Of a stretch of DNA of 42,849 nucleotides, positions 1-10,475 are shown one piece after another. The stretch spans positions 1 through 42,849 of the forward strand of contig JAJRXC010000079.1 in the NCBI GenBank assembly GCA_024276495.1, given 5' to 3'. Under the pieces are notes generated by a model, which saw only the letters and a list, made by a program, of their open reading frames with translations, was not told the origin of the DNA and made no database searches. The stretch comes from Actinomycetes bacterium (lineage in GTDB: Bacteria > Actinomycetota > Acidimicrobiia > Acidimicrobiales > Aldehydirespiratoraceae). Each line of letters opens with the position of its first letter. The first letter of the stretch is position 1. A program made the translations under genes and the position numbers.

Positions 1-1004
1 CAGCCATCGGACGCGATCAGCACCACCGATCCGCGAAGGGCGTTGGACCACACCGGGCTGGTGACGAGCTCGCCGATGCTGCCGGCGATCCGGGTGCCGC
101 TGAACCGATCGGCGACCTCGTCGGACAGGCGATCGATCGCCTTCTGGGGATCGCCCTCGCGCAACGCGACGGTGACGCGCCGAACCGAGGTGGCGAACAT
201 GAAGACCTCCGCGTCGCCGTGGGCGACCAGGGTGCGCATGAGATGGAGGTAGATCCGAGTGAAGGACTCCATCGAACCGCTGACGTCGGCGAGCACGACG
301 ATGCCTCGTGGCCGGCGCCGGTGGTGGCGGCGGCGGATCCGGATCGGTTCGCCGCCGGTGGCTCGGGCCGCGAGCATGGTGGCCCGCAGGTCGATCCGCC
401 CGGTCGACCTCTACGGGCGGAGTCGGCGGCTGCGCCGTTGCGGGAAGGTGACCAGTGCCTGCTCGAGCCAGGCACCGAGAACCGTCAGGTCTTCGGAGCG
501 GAGCCGGTCGAACGGCGTGTCGGCCAACGCGGCGACCGCCGCGGGAAGCAGTTCGGGAAGCACCGTCGTCTCGGCCGACGGGGGCTCTTCGTCGGCGACG
601 ATCTCGGGGCTTCGCGTCGACGTCCGTCCGACCATGACCTCGCCGGGATCCGTCGCGGCGGCGCGGCGGAGAAGGGTACCGGTGGACTTCACCGTCACCC
701 GGCCACCGCGGGGCCGAGGCCCAGCCCGATCGAAGCCGGCCTCGTCGAAGACTCGGGCGAACACCGAGTCGAACGCGGCGAAGTCGTCCTTGTCCCGAGC
801 GAGGCAGGTCTTGGCGACCCAGTACAGCGTGGTCGTGTCGGTCGGCGGGCACGATGCGAGGGCTTGGCTGAAGCGGTCGGTCGAGGACATCCCCACCTCG
901 ACCCCGGCGGATCGGAGCCGGTCGGTCAGTGCCGCGGCGAACCCGCCGATGTCGACCGATCGGAACAGCACCGCCGGGTTCGTCGGTGGCCTCGCCCCGG
1001 GCAC
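1..1004 (-). pseudogene. coxE: CoxE-like VWA protein, interrupted by an in-frame TAG
   Basis: CoxE-type proteins carry a C-terminal von Willebrand A domain and work with the AAA+ protein CoxD in maturing CO dehydrogenase. Translation from the GTG at 1004 gives a CoxE-like N-terminus of 197 residues that ends at a TAG (413-411). Reading on in the same frame with no shift gives RIDLRATM, then PRGIVVLADVSGSMESF with the MIDAS motif DxSxS, and typical CoxE sequence to the window edge. The stop therefore falls between the N-terminal part and the metal-binding domain, where relatives usually have basic residues. The start lies 3 bp after the coxG stop, so it is the last visible gene of the cox operon. 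It may be a true nonsense mutation, a sequencing error, or an N-terminal fragment with an internally restarted VWA part. The 3' end is outside the window. Confidence 0.8.
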
Positions 1005-1007
1005 CGC

Positions 1008-1634
1008 TCAGCGCAAGATGATGTAGAGGACGATGGCGACGATGATCGCCACGACCACCGGAACGAGGCGTTTGGCGACGGCACCACCCGCGTACTCCAT
1101 GAGATCGAGGGCCTCGACCTCCTCGACCTCGGCGCCTTCGGCGGCCTCGGCGGGCCCGCGATCGGCCGGGGCGGCCGCGGGGTCGTCGCCCATGTCTCGC
1201 ATCTTCTCCTCGAGACATTCGACGAACTGGCCGATGAGCTTCGTCGACACGTCGACCATGACGCCCCGTCCGAACTGGGCGACCTTGCCGCTCACCTTCA
1301 GGTCGGTGTCGATGTTCACGACGGTGGCGTCACCATCGGCGGCGAGCTGGGCCACGATGACGGCCTCGGCGTTGCCCGAACCCCGAGAGTCCCGGCCCTT
1401 GGCGGAGAGCTCGGCGCGATGCCCGGCATCGTCTTTGGACAGGAAGTGCGCGGTTCCCGCGTACTCGGCGGTGATCGGGCCGACCTTGATCTTGACGGTG
1501 CCGGAGTAGGTGTCGTCCTCGACGGAGGTCAGTTTCGCCCCCGGCATGCACGGTGCGATCGTCGGGATGTCGGTGAGGATCTCCCAGGCGGTTTCCAATG
1601 GGGCGTTCACTCGGAACTCGTTCTCGATCTTCAT
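1008..1634 (-). CDS. coxG: CoxG, SRPBCC-fold carbon monoxide dehydrogenase accessory protein
   Basis: The 208-residue product starts MKIENEFRVNAPLETAWEIL, the usual opening of CoxG/SRPBCC (START-like) proteins, and continues with the CMPGAKL motif near residue 30. Residues of about 1-150 form the ligand-binding fold. An Ala/Glu-rich linker follows, and the last 20 or so residues (VPVVVAIIVAIVLYIIL) form one membrane segment ending in Arg, so the protein is probably tail-anchored with the domain in the cytoplasm. CoxG proteins are associated with membrane attachment of CO dehydrogenase; that role is taken from the family. The gene lies 43 bp after coxD and just before coxE in the same operon. 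The ATG start is well placed and the length is normal. Confidence 0.9.
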   Translation of the reverse strand: MKIENEFRVNAPLETAWEILTDIPTIAPCMPGAKLTSVEDDTYSGTVKIKVGPITAEYAGTAHFLSKDDAGHRAELSAKGRDSRGSGNAEAVIVAQLAADGDATVVNIDTDLKVSGKVAQFGRGVMVDVSTKLIGQFVECLEEKMRDMGDDPAAAPADRGPAEAAEGAEVEEVEALDLMEYAGGAVAKRLVPVVVAIIVAIVLYIILR

Positions 1635-1677
1635 CTGGCGGTGGACTCCTGGGTGGGACGGTCGAGGTGGGGTGCGC

Positions 1678-2565
1678 TCATGACGCCTCGTCGACGGTCA
1701 GCACCCGAGACTCGATGGCCTCGGTGACCCGGACGAGATCATCGGGGGTCTTCACGACCGCGGTGAGCGTGCCGCGGAGGTTCTCGTCGTTCAACGCGGT
1801 CATTCCCAGCGCGTGGAGGGCAGCCACCCAGTCGATCGCCTCGGCGATGCCGGGGGGCTTGTCGAGCTCGAGGTCGCGGGCCCCGACGACGAACGCGGTC
1901 GCCGCGGTCACGAGGGGTTCGGCGGCGACGGCGACGTTCCGGCGCACGATCCGGGCCGCCCGTGCGACGGACGGGAACTCGATCCAGTGGTAGAGGCAGC
2001 GGCGCTTGAGCGCGTCGTGGAGCTCGCGGCTGCGGTTCGATGTGAGGATCACGATCGGGTCGGTGATGGCTCGGAACGTTCCGAGCTCGGGAACCGTCAC
2101 CGAGCGTTCGCCGAGGAACTCGAACAGCAGTGCCTCGAACTCGTCGTCGGCCCGGTCGATCTCGTCGATGAGCAACACGGCCGGAATCGGGTTCGGGTTT
2201 CGGACCGCCTTCAGAAGCGGCCGGTCGAGAAGGAAGTCCTCGGTGAACAGATCCGTCGCCCCGACGTCGTTCCCGGAGACCTCCGCGAGGCGGATCTCGA
2301 GGAGCTGGCGGGAGTAGTTCCACTCGTACAGCGCCTCCGACGCGTTGATCCCCTCGTAGCACTGGAGCCGGATGAACGGTCCCCCGGTCGCCTCGGCCAT
2401 CGCCTTCGCCGCCGTGGTCTTGCCGACGCCGGGTTCGCCTTCGAGCAGGAGCGGTTGGCGGATCGACTGGGCGAGGAACAGTGCCGTGGCGAGGCCCTCG
2501 TCGACGAGATAGTCGGCCTCGTCGAGCGCGGCGACCACGGCGGCGCGAGTGTCGAACATCGTCAT
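1678..2565 (-). CDS. coxD: CoxD, MoxR-family AAA+ ATPase for CO dehydrogenase maturation
   Basis: The 295-residue MoxR-type AAA+ protein has Walker A GEPGVGKT at residues 43-50, Walker B LLIDEIDRAD near 130, and a sensor region ILTSNRSRELHDALKRRC. CoxD in other bacteria is an AAA+ chaperone needed to build the copper-sulfur-molybdenum active site, working with CoxE. I chose the ATG at 2565 because its ATGA overlaps the stop of the MobA-like gene, which suggests translational coupling; a second ATG two codons later (2559) is also possible. A longer open frame upstream is antisense-type shadow sequence. All AAA+ core motifs look intact, although the downstream partner gene coxE is interrupted. 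Confidence 0.92.
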   Translation of the reverse strand: MTMFDTRAAVVAALDEADYLVDEGLATALFLAQSIRQPLLLEGEPGVGKTTAAKAMAEATGGPFIRLQCYEGINASEALYEWNYSRQLLEIRLAEVSGNDVGATDLFTEDFLLDRPLLKAVRNPNPIPAVLLIDEIDRADDEFEALLFEFLGERSVTVPELGTFRAITDPIVILTSNRSRELHDALKRRCLYHWIEFPSVARAARIVRRNVAVAAEPLVTAATAFVVGARDLELDKPPGIAEAIDWVAALHALGMTALNDENLRGTLTAVVKTPDDLVRVTEAIESRVLTVDEAS

Positions 2566-3155
2566 CGTCCCGACTCGGCGGCCAGCAGGCGCTCGTAGTC
2601 GTCCCATGTGTCGACGTCGAGAGGGATGGTGCCGTCGATCTCGACTTCCCGCACCGGGTGGCGACCGGATTCGAGGAGCTTCCACACGGCCTTGTCGCCT
2701 TGGAGGTCCCGCAGCTCGTCGAACCGCGGGCGGGCGAACCAGAACGGGTGACCCCGGCCGTCGGCATACCGGCAGACCGCCAGCTCGGCATCGACCGTCG
2801 CGGCGATGAGACGGTCGATCGTGTCGACCCCGACCCCCGGCTGGTCGCCGAGGGTCAACACGAGGCCCTCGGCCCGGTCGTCGACGGCCTCGAGGGCCGC
2901 GACGATCGACGACGAACATCCGGTGGTGAACGCCACGTTCTCGACGACCGTGCATCCGTCGAAGTCGACGTTGGTGCGGACTTCGGGCGCGGCGCCGCCG
3001 ATGGCGACGACGACCTGGCGGCACCGCGACGCCAGCATCGTGTTCACCGCGGTCTGCAGCAGCGGCGAACCGCGATAGTCGAGCAGTTGCTTCGGCTGTC
3101 CGAGGCGGCGGGATGCGCCGGCGCCGAGCACCAGGCCGGTGACGAACCCGCTCAC
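2562..3155 (-). CDS. MobA/MocA-like molybdenum cofactor nucleotidyltransferase
   Basis: The 197-residue product has the nucleotidyltransferase signature LVLGAGASRRLGQPKQLL at residues 8-25 and the metal-binding motif LTLGDQPGV near residue 100, as in MobA-like NTP transferases. Members next to cox or xdh genes are thought to add CMP to molybdopterin, giving the cytosine dinucleotide cofactor used by the CO dehydrogenase large subunit. The GTG start at 3155 overlaps the TGA of the preceding XdhC gene as GTGA, and its own stop overlaps the start of coxD, so the three genes are coupled. Length and motifs are normal. The exact nucleotide transferred cannot be read from the sequence; MCD synthesis is inferred from context. 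Confidence 0.88.
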   Translation of the reverse strand: MSGFVTGLVLGAGASRRLGQPKQLLDYRGSPLLQTAVNTMLASRCRQVVVAIGGAAPEVRTNVDFDGCTVVENVAFTTGCSSSIVAALEAVDDRAEGLVLTLGDQPGVGVDTIDRLIAATVDAELAVCRYADGRGHPFWFARPRFDELRDLQGDKAVWKLLESGRHPVREVEIDGTIPLDVDTWDDYERLLAAESGR

Positions 3156-4054
3156 GACGCGACTCCGGCCTCTTCGGCGAAGCGGGTGCGACAGCCGGAG
3201 TTGCAGAACCAGTGGTCGACCCCGTCGACGACGAGATGGGGCGTGTCGGGCGACAGCATCACGGTCATGCCACAGACCGGGTCGATCGCGGATTCGGGCC
3301 TGGGCGGCGCGTCGACCCGGGGTGGCTTCAGGCCGTCGACGCGCACCGAGCGCACCAGGTCGGCGAGGATGGACAGGGCGATCTCCTCGGCGGTGGTGGC
3401 ACCGATGTCGAGGCCGACGGGGGTCTTGACGACCGCCCGTTCGGCCGGGGTCAACGCGAGCTCGTCGAGCACCGCCTGGCCCCTCGTGACACTGGCGACG
3501 AGGCCGATGAACCCCACTCCCGCGTCGAGGGCGGCCCGAATCGTCTCGGGTTCGTGCCGGCCGTGGCTGGAGATCAGGACCGCGAGGCGGCCGTCGACGG
3601 CGGGCACGCCACCCGCGGCGCGTTGCGCACCGAAACCGAGGCGCTCGGCGAAGATCTCGAGCGCCTCCGCGATCGGGGTGTTGCCGACGATCGCGATCGT
3701 CGGGGCGGGCAGCTTCGGTTCGAGGAAGACCTCGATCGCACCGCCGGACAGGCAGGGGTTGACGACGGTCATGGCGCCGTCGTGGTCGGGTACGTCATCG
3801 TCGCCCTCCGGCAGAACGCGCAACAGTAGGGGCTCGCCGGACTGCAGCAGCGGCACGGCCGCCATCCGGACCGACCCCTCGACGCACTGTCCCCCCACGA
3901 ATCCCTCGATCGAACCGTCTCCGAGCACGACCGCGGCGTCGCCGGGCCGGGCCGACGTCGGACATTGGGCCCGAACGACGGTGGCCTGGACGAACGGGAC
4001 ACCGCCGCTGATCAACTCGGCGACCCGGGCCGCGTGGCGGCGCTGTGCGGACAT
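3152..4054 (-). CDS. XdhC/CoxI-family cofactor protein with a C-terminal YHS domain
   Basis: The 300-residue product is an XdhC/CoxI-type protein. The N-terminal part contains FVGGQCVEGSV near residues 52-62, the family's conserved GGCVE-like segment. The middle has the Rossmann region TIAIVGNTPIAEALE and then LISSHGRHEPETIRAAL. XdhC proteins bind and deliver sulfurated molybdenum cofactor to xanthine and CO dehydrogenases. After about residue 255 a second domain begins: IDPVCGMTV, then HWFCNSGCRTRFAEE, a YHS domain with the CxxxC pair typical of heavy-metal or copper handling proteins. This fusion is notable because the CO dehydrogenase centre contains copper. The gene starts 4 bp downstream of the coxL stop and overlaps the next gene by 4 bp. 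Confidence 0.9.
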   Translation of the reverse strand: MSAQRRHAARVAELISGGVPFVQATVVRAQCPTSARPGDAAVVLGDGSIEGFVGGQCVEGSVRMAAVPLLQSGEPLLLRVLPEGDDDVPDHDGAMTVVNPCLSGGAIEVFLEPKLPAPTIAIVGNTPIAEALEIFAERLGFGAQRAAGGVPAVDGRLAVLISSHGRHEPETIRAALDAGVGFIGLVASVTRGQAVLDELALTPAERAVVKTPVGLDIGATTAEEIALSILADLVRSVRVDGLKPPRVDAPPRPESAIDPVCGMTVMLSPDTPHLVVDGVDHWFCNSGCRTRFAEEAGVAS

Positions 4055-4058
4055 CGGA

Positions 4059-6439
<2,381 letters not shown>

Positions 6440-6443
<4 letters not shown>

Positions 6444-6925
6444 GATGCACTCCCTACGGAGACGTCGGTTTCGTGGTCGGCGGCCCACTGGATGGACCGG
6501 ACGATGGTGGAGTATCCGGTGCAGCGGCAGATCTGTCCGGAGATCGCTTCGCGGATGACCTCTTCGCTCGGATCGGGATCGGCGTTGAGCAGGGCCCGGG
6601 CGGTGAGCATCATGCCGGGGGTGCAGAACCCGCACTGCAGGCCGTGGCACTGCATGAACCCCTCCTGGACCGGATCGAGCTCGCCGTCGACCTCGAGGCC
6701 TTCGACGGTGGTGATGTCGTGGCCGCTCGCCATCGCCGCGAGCTGGGTGCAGGACTTCACCGGTTCGCCGTCGATCAGGACCACGCAGGTGCCGCAGTTG
6801 CTGGTGTCACATCCCCAGTGGGTTCCGGTGAGACCCAGCTGGTCGCGGATGAAGTGCACGAGGAGGAGCCGGGGCTCGATCTCCTCGCTGACCTCTTGGC
6901 CGTTGATCGTCATCGTCACCTGCAT
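6440..6925 (-). CDS. coxS: Carbon monoxide dehydrogenase small subunit, two [2Fe-2S] clusters
   Basis: The 161-residue iron-sulfur subunit passes electrons from the molybdenum centre to the FAD subunit. The plant-ferredoxin-type cluster uses Cys39, Cys44, Cys47 and Cys59 (WGCDTSNCGTC...SC). The second, helical cluster uses Cys98, Cys101, Cys133 and Cys135 (CGFC...CRC). All eight ligands are present. The gene starts one base after the coxM stop and its TGA overlaps the coxL ATG, so the three structural subunits form one tightly coupled unit. Length is normal for the family. Confidence 0.97.
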
Positions 6926-6926
6926 C

Positions 6927-7802
6927 TCAGGCCTCCTGTCCTTGGGCCCGGGCGACGGCCCGGCGCAGCGAACGCCGGGTCAGTTCCTTGGCCAGATGGG
7001 TCTTGTACGCCGCGGTTCCCCGCTGGTCGGTCTGGGGCGAGCAGTTGGCGGCCGCGATCTCGCCGACCTGTTCGTAGAACTCTTCGCTCGGGGCGGCGCC
7101 CCGCAGCGCCTCGGCGACCGGACCGATCGACGTGGTGTTCGGCCCGACCGCGGCGAGCCCGACGCGACCGTCGTCGATCGTGCCGTTGCTCATCCACACC
7201 GCGACACCCGAGGAGACGACGGCCCAGTCTCCGGCCCGCCGCTCGACCTTCTCGTAGGCGCTGCCGCCACCGGCCTTCAACGGGATGCGGATCTCGGTGA
7301 GCATCTCGGTGTCGCCGACCGCCGTCTCGTAGGGGCCGACGTGGAAGTCCTGCATCGACACGATGCGTTCGCCGTCGGTCGACTTGATGACGCAGCTGGC
7401 GTCGAGGGTGGTGCACACGGCCGAGAGATCCTCCGACGGGTCGGCTTGGCAGAGCGAGCCGCCGAGGGTGCCCCGGTTTCGTACGACCGGATCGGCGATG
7501 ACCTTCTCGGCGTCTCGAAAGATCGGGAAGTGCTCGGCGAGGAGGTCGGAGTCGAGGAGCTCACGATGTCGGGTCATCGCCCCGATGCGAATCTCGTCGT
7601 CGGCCCGGGTGATGTAGAAGAGCTCGTCGAGATCGTTGATGTCGATCAGGTATTCCGGGTTGGCGAGCCGCAGCTTCATCATCGGCAGGAGGCTGTGGCC
7701 GCCGGCGATGAAGCGCGCCTCCTCTCCGAGTTGTGTGCGGAGCGCGATGGCGTGCTCGACGCTTGTGGCCCGTTCGTACTCGAACGGCGCTGGCACCTGC
7801 AT
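6927..7802 (-). CDS. coxM: Carbon monoxide dehydrogenase medium (FAD) subunit
   Basis: The 291-residue FAD-binding subunit hands electrons on to the respiratory chain. The two FAD pyrophosphate motifs are AGGHS at residues 33-37 and TLGGS at 112-116. The protein begins MQVPAPFEYERATSVEHAIA, as expected for CoxM. I chose the ATG at 7802 over longer open-frame starts because it matches the family N-terminus and has a G-rich ribosome site (AGGGGGG) just upstream. It is the first gene of the operon. The 123-bp gap to the divergent LysR gene should hold the promoter, and it contains a perfect inverted repeat. Confidence 0.96.
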   Translation of the reverse strand: MQVPAPFEYERATSVEHAIALRTQLGEEARFIAGGHSLLPMMKLRLANPEYLIDINDLDELFYITRADDEIRIGAMTRHRELLDSDLLAEHFPIFRDAEKVIADPVVRNRGTLGGSLCQADPSEDLSAVCTTLDASCVIKSTDGERIVSMQDFHVGPYETAVGDTEMLTEIRIPLKAGGGSAYEKVERRAGDWAVVSSGVAVWMSNGTIDDGRVGLAAVGPNTTSIGPVAEALRGAAPSEEFYEQVGEIAAANCSPQTDQRGTAAYKTHLAKELTRRSLRRAVARAQGQEA

Positions 7803-7864
7803 TTTGACCCCCCTGGTCGTTCCCGCAGTCACCATGCGGGTTGTGGACTCCCGGCGGCAAGCGC

Positions 7865-7886
7865 GACTTAAGGGATCGCTTAAGTC
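7865..7886. promoter_or_regulatory. Perfect inverted repeat, putative operator between coxM and lysR-type gene
   Basis: GACTTAAG (7865-7872), the spacer GGATCG, then CTTAAGTC (7879-7886) form a perfect 8-bp inverted repeat. It is one of the few AT-rich words in the divergent intergenic region and contains the hexamer CTTAAG twice, 14 bp apart from start to start. It lies 63 bp upstream of the coxM start and 40 bp upstream of the regulator start, a position suited to shared control by the LysR-type protein. Binding is inferred, not shown. The spacing does not fit a strict T-N11-A LysR box. Confidence 0.65.
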
Positions 7887-7925
7887 CTCTTGCGGACGAC
7901 GCGTCGGGTCCGCGATGGTTGGTCG

Positions 7926-8879
7926 GTGACTCCGACCCAGCTCCGAGCGTTCGCCGCGATCGCCCGCCACGGTTCGGCGCGGGCAGCCGCCGACGAGCTC
8001 GGCGTGAGCGAGGCCGCGATCGCGTCACACACCGCGGCGTTGCGAAAGGAGCTCGACGATCCGCTCTACCAGCGGGCCGCGAGCGGCTTGTCGTTCACCC
8101 CCGGCGGGCTTCGGCTGGCGACCCGGGCAGTGGAGCTCCTCGGTCTCCAGGACCAGACCCGCCAGGAGGTGTTCGCCGCGAATCGTGGGCAGCGGATCCT
8201 TCGGCTGGCGACGACGAGCCTGTTCGCCGAGTACGCGGCCCCGGGCCTGATCGAGCTGTTCAAGACACGGGCCGCCGATCTCGAGGTCGAGATGAGCGTC
8301 CACCAAAGCGACCGGCTCTGGGATCTGCTGGCGGCCCGGGGTGCCGATGTCGCCATCGCCCCCGCCAAGCCGCATCGCGACGGGCTGCGCACCCACGAGT
8401 TCCTGAAGTATCAGCTCATCCTCGTCGTCGGTGGGCGTCACCGGCTCGCCGGCAGCTGGTGTGAGCCCGCGGCGCTGCGGTCCGAGACCTGGATGCTCGG
8501 CCCGTCGGCGCTCGACCCCCGGGGGGCCACCGCGAAGCTGCTGGCCCGCTTCGAGGTCCCCGAGGCGCGCCAGCGCATCTTCCAGAGCCACGGGGCCGCG
8601 ATCAGCGAGGTGAAGGCCGGCCGGGGGGTCGCCGTCGTCCCCGAGTTCCGGGTGCGCAGCGAGATCGCCGACGGTGGCCTCTTTCGGATCTCCACGAACG
8701 GCGATTCCGCGGCCGGGCTGTGGGCGGCGACGACACTGTTGCCGAGTCAGACCTCGGCGGTGGGGGCCGAGTTGATGCGCTTCATCACCACCCCCCGGGC
8801 GACCCAGGCGATGCTGGCCGGGTCTGGCGCGAACATCGCCCATTTCCGGCCGAGCGTGCACGTCACCCTCTGGAACTGA
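7926..8879 (+). CDS. LysR-family transcriptional regulator divergent from the cox operon
   Basis: The 317-residue product has an N-terminal winged helix-turn-helix (TPTQLRAFAAIARHGSARA then AADELGVSEAAIASHTAALR, about residues 2-45) and a periplasmic-binding-protein-like effector domain from about residue 85 to 290. I chose the GTG at 7926 because LysR proteins begin within a few residues of LRAF; a longer in-frame ATG at 7890 would run into the operator region. Divergent placement next to coxM, with a perfect inverted repeat between, suggests it controls the cox operon and itself. LysR regulators are known beside cox clusters. The inducer cannot be told from sequence. Confidence 0.9.
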   Translation: MTPTQLRAFAAIARHGSARAAADELGVSEAAIASHTAALRKELDDPLYQRAASGLSFTPGGLRLATRAVELLGLQDQTRQEVFAANRGQRILRLATTSLFAEYAAPGLIELFKTRAADLEVEMSVHQSDRLWDLLAARGADVAIAPAKPHRDGLRTHEFLKYQLILVVGGRHRLAGSWCEPAALRSETWMLGPSALDPRGATAKLLARFEVPEARQRIFQSHGAAISEVKAGRGVAVVPEFRVRSEIADGGLFRISTNGDSAAGLWAATTLLPSQTSAVGAELMRFITTPRATQAMLAGSGANIAHFRPSVHVTLWN

Positions 8880-8901
8880 CGCGTCTCCCCCATCGAAGGG
8901 C

Positions 8902-8940
8902 CGCGGCCGGCCGGTTGCGACGAGCGTCGCGACGGCCGCG
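8902..8940 (+). terminator. Nested hairpin after the LysR gene
   Basis: CGCGGCCG (8902-8909) pairs perfectly with CGGCCGCG (8933-8940), and inside it GCGAC (8917-8921) pairs with GTCGC (8926-8930) around a GAGC loop. It starts about 20 bp after the LysR stop. No T-run follows, so it would be a GC-type hairpin terminator, or a structure in the cupin gene leader. Confidence 0.45.
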
Positions 8941-8979
8941 TGATTACGGTGACGCATCGGACGAGGGGGAGACGACACG

Positions 8980-9525
8980 ATGGCAGTGCGACGAGTGGTG
9001 ACGGGTCACGACGATGACGGCAAGGCTGTCTTCGCGAGCGACGAGGAGGTCGAACCGGTCACGATCGACCTCGCGCCCGGGATGGAGTTCTACCGGCTGT
9101 GGTCGCTCGACGAGACCGCCCATTTCCCCGACGACGGCTCCCCGGCACCGGCCGGCACCTACTTTCCACCGGTCGGCGGGTTGCGGTTCGGTCTGTTCTC
9201 GGTGCCGCCGCAGTCGACCGCGGCGCCGGCCGACGACCTCGATGTCGAAGCCGCGTTCGCCCAGGCGGAGGAGCGTGTCCCCGGCTTGGCCGGCCACATG
9301 GAGCCGGACCATCCGGGAATGCACACCACCGCGACCGTCGACTACGAGATCATAATCTCCGGGCGGGTGGTGCTCGAGCTCGACGACGGGGCGACCCGTG
9401 AGCTCGGACCGGGCGACACGGTGATCCAGAACGGCACCCGCCACGCGTGGCACAACCCGTTCGACGAGCCGTGCCTGTTGGCGGTCGTGCTGGTCGGCGC
9501 CCATCACGACAACGTGGCGAGCTGA
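8980..9525 (+). CDS. Cupin-domain protein
   Basis: The 181-residue protein has a single C-terminal cupin barrel. Motif 1 can be followed through HTTATVDYEIIISGRVVLEL (about 110-130), where most metal cupins have an HxH...E...G pattern; here TVDYEIIISG replaces HxH. Motif 2 is GDTVIQNGTRHAWHNP (about 144-159) with His residues. The N-terminal 100 residues look like a second, degenerate beta region. A purine-rich ribosome site (GAGGGGGAGACGA) precedes the ATG. Similar small cupins in Actinobacteria have no assigned reaction, and the substrate is unknown. It is convergent with the SDR gene, with a 10-bp gap between the stops. Confidence 0.8.
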   Translation: MAVRRVVTGHDDDGKAVFASDEEVEPVTIDLAPGMEFYRLWSLDETAHFPDDGSPAPAGTYFPPVGGLRFGLFSVPPQSTAAPADDLDVEAAFAQAEERVPGLAGHMEPDHPGMHTTATVDYEIIISGRVVLELDDGATRELGPGDTVIQNGTRHAWHNPFDEPCLLAVVLVGAHHDNVAS

Positions 9526-9535
9526 CCCCGGTCGT

Positions 9536-10408
9536 TCAGGGGCGAAGCTTGCGGCCGGCCCGTTCGAGGCGTGCGTCGTTGAGGCGCTGGAGGGGTTCTC
9601 GGACCCGATCGGGGAGGCGGCTGAGCACACCGACGACCGCCGCGTCGGGGCCGACCAGGTAGCGGGGCTTGGGCCGCCGGGCGGTCAGGGCGTGTTCCAC
9701 CGCCTTGGCCACCTTGTCGGCGTCGACGCCGCGGGCGGCCCCTTCGGCGGCGAAGGCCCGTTGCCCGTCGAGCAGGAACTGGTAGCGGTCGAGGAGGTCG
9801 GCGTCGCGCAGCTGCGTGTCGATGTCGGCGATGAGGGCGTCGGCTTTGTCCCAGATCGCCGTCTTGATCTCCCCCGGCTCGACCACCGACGAGCTCATCC
9901 CGGTGCGACGCAACTCGCCGCGCAGCGCCAGGCTGAACGCCCCCACCGCGTGCTTGCCCGCGCAGTACGGGGCGAGCCCGGCACTGGCGACCCGCCCGGC
10001 GATCGAACCGATGTGCACGAACCGGCCACCGGCGGCGTCGACGAGCGGCATCGCTTCTCGCGTCAGCCTGACCAGGCTGAAGAAGTTGACGTCGAAGTGT
10101 CGGCGCCACTGCTCGTCGGTGAGCAGTTCGATCGCGCCGCCCGCGGCAACGCCGGCGTTGTTGACGAGACCGTCGAGGGCGCCGGTCTCGTCGCGGATCT
10201 GCGAAAGGACCGAGTCGATGTGGTCGTGGTTGGTGACGTCGAGCAGCACCGGGGTGACATCTCCCGACACGACCTCGACCAGGCGCTCGCCGTCCTCGGG
10301 TCGGCGCACACCCGCGTAGACCTTCCATCCGGCTGCGGCCTGGCGGGCGACACAGGCTGCGCCGATGCCGGTGGAGGTGCCGGTGATGAGAACCGTCTTT
10401 CGAGTCAT
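9536..10408 (-). CDS. Short-chain dehydrogenase/reductase (SDR)
   Basis: The 290-residue classical SDR has the nucleotide-binding motif TGTSTGIG near residues 9-16, NNAG near 83, and the catalytic Ser-Tyr-Lys set in GSIAGRVASAGLAPYCAGKH. An arginine after the first strand (GVRRPED) suggests preference for NADP(H), which is an inference. I chose the ATG at 10408 (MTRKTVLITG) over the longer open frame because it places the Rossmann strand at the N-terminus as usual. The substrate cannot be read from sequence. It lies 68 bp downstream of the three-gene GHKL operon on the same strand, and whether it shares that transcript is unclear. Confidence 0.88.
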   Translation of the reverse strand: MTRKTVLITGTSTGIGAACVARQAAAGWKVYAGVRRPEDGERLVEVVSGDVTPVLLDVTNHDHIDSVLSQIRDETGALDGLVNNAGVAAGGAIELLTDEQWRRHFDVNFFSLVRLTREAMPLVDAAGGRFVHIGSIAGRVASAGLAPYCAGKHAVGAFSLALRGELRRTGMSSSVVEPGEIKTAIWDKADALIADIDTQLRDADLLDRYQFLLDGQRAFAAEGAARGVDADKVAKAVEHALTARRPKPRYLVGPDAAVVGVLSRLPDRVREPLQRLNDARLERAGRKLRP

Positions 10409-10475
10409 GAACGTCCTTGGGTCGCGGGCCCCGCCGGCGCGGGCCTGCAGTTCACCACAGCCGGCGCGAGTCCGC

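Noticed and set aside
411-413. TAG in coxE as a pyrrolysine or readthrough codon
   Set aside because: Pyrrolysine is not known for CoxE or typical of Actinobacteria, and no special downstream structure is evident. Nonsense mutation or sequence error is simpler.
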